Positions 22,001-32,700 of a stretch of DNA of 38,131 nucleotides are shown here, in pieces. The translations under genes and the position numbers were made by a program. The DNA comes from a virus, in the IMG/VR virus record IMGVR_UViG_3300009024_000032, positions 1-38,131 of that record; one strand, given 5' to 3'. The stretch's first letter is position 1. Each line of letters begins with the position of its first letter. The notes beneath the pieces were generated by a model. It searched no databases and was not told where the DNA came from. It saw only the letters and a list, made by a program, of their open reading frames with translations.

Positions 22001-23791
22001 ATTTAACAGTCCTTTTGCAGTCTGTTTATCAGCAAGGTTTTTTATTATTTCATCTCTTTTTTGCTCTAATCGTCTTCCTTGTAAATCAGTCTTAGCGCCT
22101 CTTCCTATACTTTCATTTATTACTCTAACTTGATTGTTAAGGTCCGCAATGATATCGTCTCCTAGTTTTTCTTTAAAAGCCTCAAGGCTAGCTTTCTCTA
22201 AATTAAAAAACACACTTGAAGGATTATTATATGGATCGCTAACTTCTTCTAATCGTTCCCCTGATCTTATCTTAGTGGCCAGTGCCCCCATTGTTTCTCT
22301 TACTCTACTCTGTAAGTAGAAAGAATTAGGAGTTCCAAACAGCGCAGTAATCTTATCCCATATCCTCATTATTAAAGATCTAGTACTACTTGGCGCATTA
22401 GAAGGATCTTTAAGTAATTCTTTAGTGAGAATCTTACCTAATATTTCTATCTTAGAATGAGCATCAGCCTCTGAGTCATCTAGCCCTAGTTCTCTTTTAT
22501 ATGCTTCAAAGTAAGTAGCGTAGTCTTGCTTGTATTCCTCTGTTTCTTCTATTACTTTTAGTAAGGGGGCAACTAACTCGTGATTTAGTCCTAGCATTGC
22601 AATAGCAATGTGTCCTATTTCTTCCCCTAATACTTCTACTTGCTCAGGTAATGTCATAGAGGAGTCAATGCCCACTATCTTATTCATGGCGTCTGCTACA
22701 CCTGCTACACCTGCAGCATCACTTTTAATTCGTCCTTGTTTCTTGAGTACGTTTATTACTTCTGATAATCCTTCTACCCTTATGCCATTTATTTCTGCAA
22801 ATTGTGTAAGAATCTCTTGAAGCTGCTCTGCCTTTTTTAAGGTCATCTTAGGGGCGTTTGCCGCTTCTCTTGCCCTTTCTGCCACTCTTATACCTTGAAG
22901 CCTGCTAAGAGCCTCTTTTGTTACTCTAGTCTCATAAGCTCCAGTAGTTTCATCATTAGCCTTATCTAAAGATTCATGGGCTTTTTCATGTAGTAAAGCA
23001 AAAGTCAAGAACTCTTCAAATGATTTAAATATATCTTCTGGTAATGCGACTGCTCTACTGCCATCTGCTAAAGGTGCAGGGGTAGTCCAAGATTTATCCT
23101 CATACTTCTTTCTCATTTGGGCAGCCACTACTTGAATTTTCTCCCCTTTATTTACATTACGCATTGCTACCTTAATGCCCCTAGTAGAAGGTATCTCATC
23201 TAAGAACTCTATCATAGTCCCTTCAAACTGAAGACTATTTTTTATGTCGCTCATAGAGAGCATAGACTTTACCTGAGACCCTGTGATGTTAAAGAATAAC
23301 TGAGTCTGTTCAAACTTATCAGGGAACTTTATGTAATGTACTTGCCTGTCAGTACTAGTCTCTGCACCTTTCGCCTCATGTACTGTTATACCATCTAAGT
23401 TATTATACTTCTTCTTTAGTGCCCCTACAGCATTAACTGTATCCGTGTAAGCATTTGTATTAGCAGCTACATATAATCTCTTTACTCCATCTTTACCAGT
23501 TCCAAAGTTTACTGCTCTATAACTTAAAGCTTTGTTTCTTTGGATTAGTACTTTCTTTACATCATCTGATGATAACTGATCGTTTGTAGTATTTGCAGGA
23601 TTAATTATGTCAAAAGGATTTTTAGCGCCTACTAGGACTTCAGCTACACTAGGAAATTCATCAATAGACTTTTTATTCCTAGACTGCCACACAACTATTC
23701 TATGCTCTAAAGCAGTGGCTGATCTATTAAAGCTTCTTAGTAGTGTTCTAAACTCAACACTACTTTTATTTATACATCCTTTTTTAGCCAT
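19031..23791 (-). CDS. giant virion/transcription-module protein (1,586 aa) with HExxH and EExxH motifs
   Basis: The last of three giant leftward genes. The N-terminal third has LLHEKAHE (His 268, Glu 269, His 272), a zincin metalloprotease-like HExxH. A second site, GEEIGHIAIAML (Glu 390, Glu 391, His 394), lacks the first His and looks degenerate. The middle (about 500-1000) is charged and coiled-coil-like (KEKEESEQSNEEKAMLNKYS). Hydrophobic segments lie near residues 1155-1180 (LAFGVPIALAGFIKGN) and 1445-1470 (LGVLSVLSILGAAVNAIA), followed by EDDDDMWWLQYSAY, suggestive of membrane insertion. It overlaps the RNA polymerase gene by eight bases (ATGGCTAA), so translation is probably coupled. 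In crAss-like phages the genes flanking the virion RNA polymerase encode co-packaged cargo or ejection proteins, which I take as its likely role. Confidence 0.78.
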   Translation of the reverse strand: MAKKGCINKSSVEFRTLLRSFNRSATALEHRIVVWQSRNKKSIDEFPSVAEVLVGAKNPFDIINPANTTNDQLSSDDVKKVLIQRNKALSYRAVNFGTGKDGVKRLYVAANTNAYTDTVNAVGALKKKYNNLDGITVHEAKGAETSTDRQVHYIKFPDKFEQTQLFFNITGSQVKSMLSMSDIKNSLQFEGTMIEFLDEIPSTRGIKVAMRNVNKGEKIQVVAAQMRKKYEDKSWTTPAPLADGSRAVALPEDIFKSFEEFLTFALLHEKAHESLDKANDETTGAYETRVTKEALSRLQGIRVAERAREAANAPKMTLKKAEQLQEILTQFAEINGIRVEGLSEVINVLKKQGRIKSDAAGVAGVADAMNKIVGIDSSMTLPEQVEVLGEEIGHIAIAMLGLNHELVAPLLKVIEETEEYKQDYATYFEAYKRELGLDDSEADAHSKIEILGKILTKELLKDPSNAPSSTRSLIMRIWDKITALFGTPNSFYLQSRVRETMGALATKIRSGERLEEVSDPYNNPSSVFFNLEKASLEAFKEKLGDDIIADLNNQVRVINESIGRGAKTDLQGRRLEQKRDEIIKNLADKQTAKGLLNYMQYLDGVIEEFSKDSESMKSNGGSLDIDKINTGVKFLGAHEDMIAELGLNLQRIVGSEETNLSEEELAELNSLITNATRSIGNLSNIYKDLDLHAYDQILSSELEYYEPGDIVKILKAEAGTDLLSYTSAIRSLRKTDNKLLLAAYKILKRTDNEKNSVGEEVEAKLQRLYEESERAGFNFDSMFEKDSKGNLTGNVVSKYNQGKLQQAREEVLESLVKTFASDGITDYNDLRLKIELIKEKEESEQSNEEKAMLNKYSKVWRDFSKKYYDTSGYKTIRNLSKEEIETLERTYVGTTITKSNSKNFKVGDKVNFYTEKNYPSRKFGKVVEVGEKEGSQTKYKIEIIDNTEEGLSDILLNKTYNSIKDNAYYKEYINTMATYKENLPFRQRTGDKKFMMPQVGASKAELVRDGRYNSLKEKAKQGVLRYGDDDTYGAEATNYRGTKNKFIPVYYTNKIDPKILSKDLTASMIKFAKMSTGYKESVNSRPELEALQRAVARQEFKTKKGNKSDVTGEATETYALLENFLDIYLFGESEKSMSVKIAGKEVQVDKILKGLYSFILKSNLAFGVPIALAGFIKGNIDQAIERIGGRLIAKDSIGYSQAEAVKNLPGIMNDVGKRLKTNKLSLVMKYVGTGFDNEAELLRFKAKGARITLDDLAYAPYSVLDGTRQATLTIAIADNLRYIDGKLYLKEEYLAQKGATEAIWKANRTNSLYNKIKIKDGVVSGVDKKDLFRFRDIVAELSPRLKGEQGSLDRNTFNRNALSRFGGMHRGWLINGIEYRFHRRGISPLTGLTEEGTYRTIGSLLTDKALKSAIKAAAQGNPALIKAFWGKLKDYQKINILRVSADLGVLSVLSILGAAVNAIASEDDDDMWWLQYSAYQTSRVLLEQRAFWSPFTLLEVLKSPAAGINVVESFSDLQWMLNWDDLERGQYKGMTRFEKQLIRSVYAKNLYELGSPQIKNSYLESMVLEKGLNPIYGISSSLFSED

Positions 23792-26700
23792 TTCCTAAAT
23801 AATTACAGGTTCTCATATAATTCATAAGTGCATCTTGCTCGGCAGGAGGTATGTTAGCCCATTGCTCTTCTTCATAAGCTTGAGCCTGCGCAGCATTTAA
23901 TTTATCTTGCTCAGAATATGCTTCAAAGGTAACTTTTTTAGTAACTGTAGATTTTTCCTCTTCTAGAAATAGGGTATTATATTCTAGTAGATCTTCTGCG
24001 GAAGGCTCACTTTCTTCAGTAGTTCCTATAAGCGGTTCAAACTTATTAAGAGGCTCCTCTGTAAGTTTTCTTTTACCTTCAGGAAGTTCAAGCGATTCTT
24101 CTGCAGGGGTATAGTCTTGTCTGTAGAACTTAGTTCCTAAAGAGGACACTTCTATATAAGTTATCTTATTATCCTCCCCCTCATCTAAAGCAAACAGCCT
24201 ATCTCCTTCTTTATCTCTTTTTATTAAAAAGTCTACAGCGTTTCCTATAGTATTTTTATAATAAGAAGGAACTTCCCCATTTACTTTTTTTATAACCAAT
24301 GTTCCATCTTCTTCTTTGGCAGCCTCGTCTGCTTTTAGTAAGAAGCTGTTGTCTTCTTTAAATACGTTCCTTACATAGAAAGACATAAAGTTATCGAACG
24401 GTACATCTACATTATTTAAAAGAGATTCTAATCTTCCTTCTATACTTTGTTCAGATCCAAAAGTTTCATTAAAAGCATCAGGGTGAATTAAATTTATAAT
24501 GCTAAAAGGACTAGGAGTATATCCTGTAGTCTTTAAGGCATAAGCTAAAAGATTACGGGCAAAGCCTGCATTCTCTTCGTTACTCATCATCGCTTTCCAC
24601 TCTTCGTGGGCAAGGTTTATTTGGTCTTTGCTAATTGCACTTCTATTTACTACAATCCTGTCTTCTTCTAAACTAGGATCAACTTTCTGAGTTTCTAACC
24701 TTAAGGCGCTAATCAAAGTAGGGTAAGACGCAGCGTAGTCTCTTTTAAATTCTATAAAAGCTTTATGAACGCTTTTCATAACTACTTCAGTAGAAAATCT
24801 TGCTAGCCCATCATGATTAGCTATATGATAAGTCTCAGCATGCTTAAACATATTTGAGATAACCCTATCATTTAAAAATGCATCAGCAGGCACTGTTTCT
24901 AAAAACTTTGTTACTAGTCCTTCAAATGATTCATTAAAGTAAGGGAAAAACTTTGCGTAGGCCTCTCTTACAGGATCATGAGCATTTTCTTTATACATTT
25001 TAAGAATACCATCTTCACTAAAGAATTTTCCAGTGCCTTGTATTGAAGTAAAGTTGTCTTCTGTTACTTTCTCTACCATTTTGTTTTGAAGCATTACCCC
25101 TGCAGCACTTGTAGAAGCAGCTGAGGCATCTAACTTAGTACCTCTTATTACTGTAGAAAGATCTGCTCCAACTTCAGATAACTTAATAAAAGTATTTAAA
25201 AGTTCTTCTTTTTCTATACTTGTGTTATTTTTAAACGTAAACCCACCTTGACGTGTACTATCAAATAAATCCTCTAAATTTAGGTTAGTATAGCCTCCAG
25301 AAGATTCTGATCCTTCTTTTCTCTCGCCTTGTAGCTCAGTAAGTGCTTTTTGAGCTTCTACTAAAAAGGGTTTACCTGTCGTTTTACTAGAATTATATAA
25401 CTTTATTGCTAAAGGAGTAGAAAATAATGCAACAGTGTAGTCTATAGGAAGTCCTAGTCTTATAGCTGCCATGTAAGCATCTGCAGTATTTATATTTAAG
25501 TTAATAAATGCAGCTAAAGGATCTTTAGTATTGTCTACAATAGCAGTAGCAAATTCTTGTAGCCTATAATCTATATCCATGTTATTGCTACTAAGAGACT
25601 TATACTCTTGCCCATTAATAGTTATAGGATCCTTAAGCTCTAGTGAAGTAGATTTGGATTTTATATTGTTTATTAAATGATTTACTAAAACTCCAATTAG
25701 GTTACCTCCTGATTGAATTCTATTATAAAACTCTAACTGAGTACTAGGATTTGCTATGTTATATTTTTTAGCTTCTTCTTCTTCTATAATCTCTCCTTTT
25801 TCTTTTATAGACATACCAGATAGCTCCCCTGCACTTTTAGCTTTATGATCGCTTACATTATTTTTTAGGTATGCAGTGTAGGCAGCTTCCTTTAAATTTT
25901 CAAAATGTCCAGGCCCTATGGACTCTTCACCATGACTTTTTAAATTAGAAGAAATTGCATAGTATATAGAAATCAATCCATTTTCTCTTGCTTTTCTAGA
26001 TTGATTTGGCCCTTTATCTACTTCAAAAGACTCGTCTACTACGACCTTATCTATTTCTTTTTGTGTAGTGTTATGAGGAGTAAAGACAAACATTTTATCA
26101 ATGTCAAAGTCAAGACCTGTTCTACTAGTAATCCCTTTAGGTAAAACAATATTTCCTCCTAAGTTGGCTGGAAGAAATCCTTTGACCTCTATAGCAACTA
26201 TGGAGTATTTAGATTCTGTAGGAGTACGGAATCCTACTAACTCCAATACTTCAGGATCTACCTTACTCATATCTACAGTTCCATCTTCTTTTACAGGGAG
26301 ATCTAGTAAGTCTTTTGACCAAGCAGGAAGATAGGCTTCCATTGTTAGCTTATTAGCCGTCTCATCAACTTTATATTCTAAGTTATCTGATAAACCATAA
26401 GAAGTAAAGTTTACAAACTGGCCTCCTGGCAACTTTTGCTTAAATACCCTACTCTTAAATAACGCTGCTACTACAGACTCTGCCTCTTTAGATCCATAAC
26501 TAGAATATAGCTTAGGTATTATTTCTTTATCAGAAACCTCTATACTATCATTTATACTATTAATAATAGCTGTAGGAGCCCCCCTGTTAGTTAATACTTT
26601 TACAATCTCTTGTCTAAGTACTTGATAGTCTTCTTCAGAATTATTTATTATGCTTGTTAGTCTTTCATTATCTTCTTTAAGGTTAGCCTCTGTAAGTTTA

Positions 26701-29700
26701 TTTAATAAAACTAATAAGTCAGCTCCTTTTACATTTTCTCCTTTTAAATTATAGTTAGCTTCAAGGGCTATATTGTTCATCTGATGAACTCTCATCTGAG
26801 AACCTATTCTTGCGACATGCTCATACCAGTGTGATGGAGTGTTTTGAGCAAGTAGCATATCCTTTAGATTAACCTCCATAATCTGGTCAACTCCAGGATT
26901 TCCTACTTTAACGGCACTTGAGAAAGCTATTAAATCTGCTTTTTCTTCATTTACATACATTTCATTGTATGCTTCTGCTAGATTACCAGCATTGCCTCCT
27001 AGAACTACTAGCTCAGGAGTAAGTACTTGTATAGAGTTTTTAAGTTGTACGGGAGATGATGTACCTATAGATATTCCGTCATCATTCTTAACTTCTCTTT
27101 CTGTAAACATAAAAGGCTTAAACCCTTTAAATAAATCTTGATTTTCTTTTGCAGTTAATGGATTTTTAAATGCAGTGCCTGGTTTCCAATTTTTGGCAGC
27201 TTTAAGATATTTACCATAAGCAACTTCTTTATCCGCATCCCACTGTTGTATGGCCTCCATATACTCCTTGTACTTAGCCATAGAAATAAAGGTCGCTCCA
27301 TCTGTAGTATTATTCTCAGCTTTTTCTATAAGATCTTGTGTAGTCTTGTCTTTTTTTCCTGCCTTTTTGAGAGCAACTTTTTCTTCACTACTATTTTCTG
27401 CTAAGACATCTGCTTTTACTTTAACTTTTGCAGTTATAGATTCTGCAGGAGAAGTACCATTAGTGTTGCCTTGTTTTACTCTTTTGAAAAAATCTGCAAC
27501 TCCTTTGTAGTAAGCAGGCGATTTATGTACTAACTCTGTTATTTGAGTGTTGTGATAAAAGGCGTTGTAGAAATAGTTTTTAGCAGCTTCTTTTTCTCCT
27601 GAAGGTATGAACTTACTGTCCTTTAGACTTCCTAAATCAGTGAACCCAGAAATATTAAATTTCTTTACTTCTTGTCCTGTAAGTTCTAAATCGCCCTTCC
27701 CATTTAATATCCTAATAGACTCTCCATTGGCTAACTTTATTAATCCTCCTGTATTACTATTTGCAAATTCCGTAAAACTTTTTAGAGTTAGTCCTTCCTT
27801 TCTACTTTCCCATACTTCTCTTCCGTCGGAGATTCTATCTGTTTGCCCAAATTCTTTTAACTTAGATACAAAAGTTTCATATTCTTCTTCTAGATAATTT
27901 CTTATAGCATCTTTAATTTGCCCTTCATTTTCTTTAGTTATTTTAAACTTTACGTTATTTAAGAAAGGGAAGTATTGAAAGTTTTTTCTATTTTTTTCTA
28001 TGTTTGATATGTTTCTTACTCCTGAGTTGTTTTCATGTGCAAACTCGTCAATTCTTCTTTGCTCTGCAATTGCTACTTGGGCTAATTTTGTTACTGCACC
28101 TTCTGTAGTCTGCTTAGGAAACTGGAGATAGTATAACATTTTACTGTCTGAAGGAATAGGAATAGAGAATAACCCCATATTGTTTTTCCCAAATTTATTA
28201 TTAAAGAAAGCATTCATGTTTGCCCTATTAAGCTCTTCGGGTGATATGTCCAGATAAGATCTTTTTCCTGACTTTTCTGTAGCTGTATTTTCAAGCAGGT
28301 AAATGTCTATATCTTTTAAGTCACCCATAATAGGCATGTCTGCTAAATAACCTTTAACATTGTTTTTAAATTCTTTAGGATTTTTTTGTATAAGAGTTAT
28401 TAGTTTAGATAAGTAGTTTGATTCTACTAAAGAGTACTTAGGCTTTTTATTAGCTCCAAAAAATACAGGTTGTACTTTAAGGTCAGATATTTCTGCGTAG
28501 TCTTTAGCAAAATTTTCTAGTGTGGATCTAACGCTTGTTCCTATTTTAGGTAATACAGAAAACGGATTTCTTCCATTGCTCATATCAGCGTATATAGAAT
28601 TAAGCTGTAATAGAGTTCCTTCATTAAAATTAGTTGCTTTTGATTTAAGGCTAGGAAATAAACTAGAAAAGCCCATAAGTGCATCTAGCCCTTCTCTATT
28701 TAAAGGAATAAACGATCTTTCTAAAAGATTTGCTAGTTTATCTAGAATAGGACTTAATGTTTCATCTGAAGCATCATTGTTACTAAAATCCCTAATTTCT
28801 TTTCTTATTTCTGTAAATTCCTCAAGCGCTTCTTTTCCTTTAGCTTCATTGTTTAAGTAAGGATTACTATCTACAGTATAAGCAGAAGCAAGAGTATCTC
28901 TAACAATTGTTTTTAAAGTCTTTCTATTAGCTAAGTATATCTTTCCTTTATTATCTACGCCAAAATATTTTATAAATTGGTTATCCCCAATGCCTGTCCA
29001 AAGAGTAGATTGGATTTCTTTTTCTTGTGCTAATTGTAAAAGCTGAGGTACCCAAGGTTGGTTAAGTTTTTCAAGCTTCTCTATCATATGCCCAACACTA
29101 TGTGAGTTAGAAATACTTGACTCTAATGAAGATATAACTGCTTCTCCATCATAGTATTGTACAGTACCCATAATAGGGCTATAGGTTTTGTTTCCTTCTT
29201 TATCTAACTTAGGAATTGTATGTAGCTTTGTTCTTACAGTACTAGGTATTCTTTGCCTGTTGTCTTCCTCCATTCTACTTCTAAAGAAGTTATCTTTTTC
29301 CTCGGCCTCTTCTGCGCCTTCAAAAGCTTCTTCTATATCTACATTATCTTCTAGAGTTACAATCTCTTGTATGTTTGGATTTATTACTATTCCATAATCT
29401 CTTAAAGAAAATATTGAGTCCGCTAACATAGCAGACATTTTTCCTTTCTTAGAAGTTACTAGTTTACCGTCTACCTTTTCAAAAGAAAAATAATTAAGTA
29501 AGAAATTGTTTATTTCTACCTTATCAGCCTCTTCGGTAGAATTGTTTCTTTCCTTTATCATATGATTGAATATCGTATCATTTAAAAATAAAACGACATC
29601 CCCTCTTCTATTTGTTGCAGCTTTTCTAAGAGCTTGTGTACTTGTTAGTCCCTCGTATCCGTCTTGTGCTTTAACAGTGGCTAATACTCTACTGACTAAA

Positions 29701-32700
29701 TGCCTGTATAAATCTTTGTACTCTTTTACATGAGCATTGCTAATACCTTCTGACTTTACCTCAGAAGCCATAGGTTTAAATACTTTAAACTCTTTCTTGA
29801 ATTGTATCTTGTTTCTAAACTTACCTATTTCTATATCTCCAAATAAACGATCTACGTTAAGAGGAGAAGTTCTATTGAATAGGTGATTTATAGCATCCTT
29901 TAATGCGTACATAAATCTTTTTAATGCACCTTTTAGCCCTGATAGTGCTTTATTAGAAATCATTAGTACCCTGAACTCTTCTGCAAGTTTTTCTTCTATC
30001 TCTAAATCTGTAGAAGTGGTATCATTATATCTATTCCTAGCATCTGCTAAGACTTGTTCTCTTTGTGTACTTGTTAGCCCAAGAGTAAATACTGCGTGAA
30101 ACGCCTCATGATATCCTCTGCCTTTAGTTCCTTTAGTTCTTAAGTAAATACCTGCCTCAGTAAATAGGCCCTCTAATACCTGCCCTTTACTCTTTACCTG
30201 TTGTACAAGACCAGCAACTGTAGGAATATCTCCTACAAGCTCTCCTTCATCTACATAAGTTTGTACAAGAGCGTCTCCTCCTAGTACATTAGAAATAAAG
30301 TTTATTTCATCCTCTACGTCTTCTGCAGAGTTTACTTCTTCCTCAGATATAACAGAAGTCTTAAAATCGCCACTTATATCTAATGCGCCTGAATCTTCGA
30401 CTGCACTATCTAATTCTTTTGCGGCTTCTTCACTTTGCTGTGTTGATTGAGCTTCTTTAGCTTCTGCTATTAATTTTTTATATTTTTCATTAATTGTTTT
30501 CCTTTGTGATTCTTCACTTTCAAGAATCCTTTTAACCTGTTCTTTTATTTCTGGTATCTTTTTTTCCAGTCTTTTTAGAGGAACACTTTCTGTTTCTGTT
30601 TTCCATTTAGCCCCAGCCATTCCTGGATATGATACATAATCTCCCTTAACATACATTCCAACTTCTTTAAAAGAAAAATCTGGATTTAATCTAAAATAAT
30701 AGCCCTCGTTACTAGTTTCATAATAACTCCCTTTGTCTATAGTACCTATATTATCTAATTTTTTGTCTCTCTCTGTTTCTAATTCTTTAACTTTAACCTC
30801 TGCTGTTGTGCCTTTTATAAAACTTACTAAATCTTGGGTTTCTCCTTGTTCTACAGTTTCTTCTGTTTTTGTATTTATTTCTGTTTGTATCGGAGATGTA
30901 AAGTTTGCAGCATCATAGTCTTGCAGTGCTTTATTTGCAGCAGCTAACTTTGGTCTTGTCTCCTTTATATTCTGAGGAGTCATACTGTCTTCAATAGACT
31001 CAACTTCAGCGGCAAGTGCTTCCCTCTCTGCCGTAGTTCCTGTACCCTCTATGACATCGTATATAGGTCGCTCCACCTGCTTTCCGTTTACTAAACGCTT
31101 TGGTTTTGAAACCCTATCAATAATCATAACACCCTTCGGAACTTGGTCGCTTTCTCTTCTATTTCCAATCTCTATAATTTCACTATCTGATACTTCTCTT
31201 CCAATCTCCCCATCAAACACATACCCCTCAGCTTCAAGCTCTGCCTTAGACGCTCTATACCACGCCATGTCTTCCTTACTTACAGATGCTGTACTTGCAG
31301 TTGCATTGTAAAGGAAGTTAGTGACTGCCTTAACCTTACCTCCTATATCCGTAGCAGAAGCAAAATCAGATTTAGCTTTATCAATTCTTTTTTGTAGTCT
31401 ACTACTTTCTTTACTAGCTTGTTCTGTAGTAGCCCCTGTTGCAGTCTCGTCTGCTATAGTTTCCTCAGAGCGCTCACTTGGTTGTGTAACAGGTGCTGCG
31501 GACTGGACGTTTACTTTATAGCTTGGGCTATGGATTCCTACTGATACATCCATATTATGGTCTAGATACTCTGCTACATCTGTATTATAATTACCAGAGT
31601 TTATCTTAGCTTTATCTATAAAAGCAATTGTTCCCTTTCCTTCTTCTGTACTTAAAAGAGCTTCTTTTAACTTCTCTTGTTCTGCCTCTTGGCTATTTAC
31701 TAGTACTACGCCTTCTTCTAGTTCTATTTTAAAGTTACTCTTATCCCTATTAATGTGAATTAAGTTCTTTAATTGACTAAGAGCTTCTTTTGCTACCTCT
31801 GGGTTACTATCATATAACCCGTCTACTAAATTTGAAACTGTGTTTTTTAGACTGTCAACTTCTCCAACTTTTTTGGTAAATAATCTAACAGGAAAATATC
31901 TACCATCTGGAGCAGGTACTAATGCATAAACATACCCTCCCTTTAAAATAGTTTTCCCTTCTTTATTTTTACCAGCAGCAGCAAGATTTTCAGAATTTTT
32001 TATAACTAGATTGTCAGGTATTAATCCTGCCTCTTCAAGTCCTGCTAACTTAACATTTCCGTTAGTTACTACTGTGGTTATAAGTTTTACGTTTGGATAT
32101 TTTTCAAGAATAGTATTTAAATCTGCAAATCCTCCGTTAGGTAAATTAAGTATTCTTCCAGGTAGCTTGCTTTTAACTTGTCCTTTTTTCTCAGAAGTAA
32201 ATCTATCTCCTGCGTCTCTAGCTCCAGAGTTTTCATACTCTGATTCTATAGCCTTTCTAAGTTCAGGAGCTACTTTCTTACGGTTTTTTCCTTTACCTCT
32301 ATATTCAGGTATAACTCCTATAAATATTTCTTCCTCGTTTACGTTAACAAACATCTCAATTCGATATGTACGCTTACTGTCGCCCCTATCGCCTTGATTA
32401 TATTCATCTGTACCATCTATTACATAGGATACTTTTTCTCCCTTAACCTTAAACTTAGGATTTAGATGCTTGTCTATACTTTTGTCTCCTTTAGTCTGGA
32501 AATCATAAAATATATGATTTAAGGGGGTTCCGTCGTCTCCTCTTTCTACTTCTCCTTCTGGCCCCGCAAGGTGGAGTAGATTTCCTACAAAGGATTCATC
32601 AGTAGATGTTTCTATTGTTTCTGCATTGGAGTCAAACGTAGAAGTATTTGTTTCTTTTGTGTTTACGTCTGGAGCATCTTCTACTTCTTGTCCTACTTCT

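Noticed and set aside
23775-23791. A-rich slippery-looking run (GGCTAAAAAAGG, - strand) at the junction of the two largest genes, as a possible programmed frameshift.
   Set aside because: The stop codon of the upstream frame comes before the A-run, so a slip there could not fuse the proteins. The ATG overlap explains the junction.
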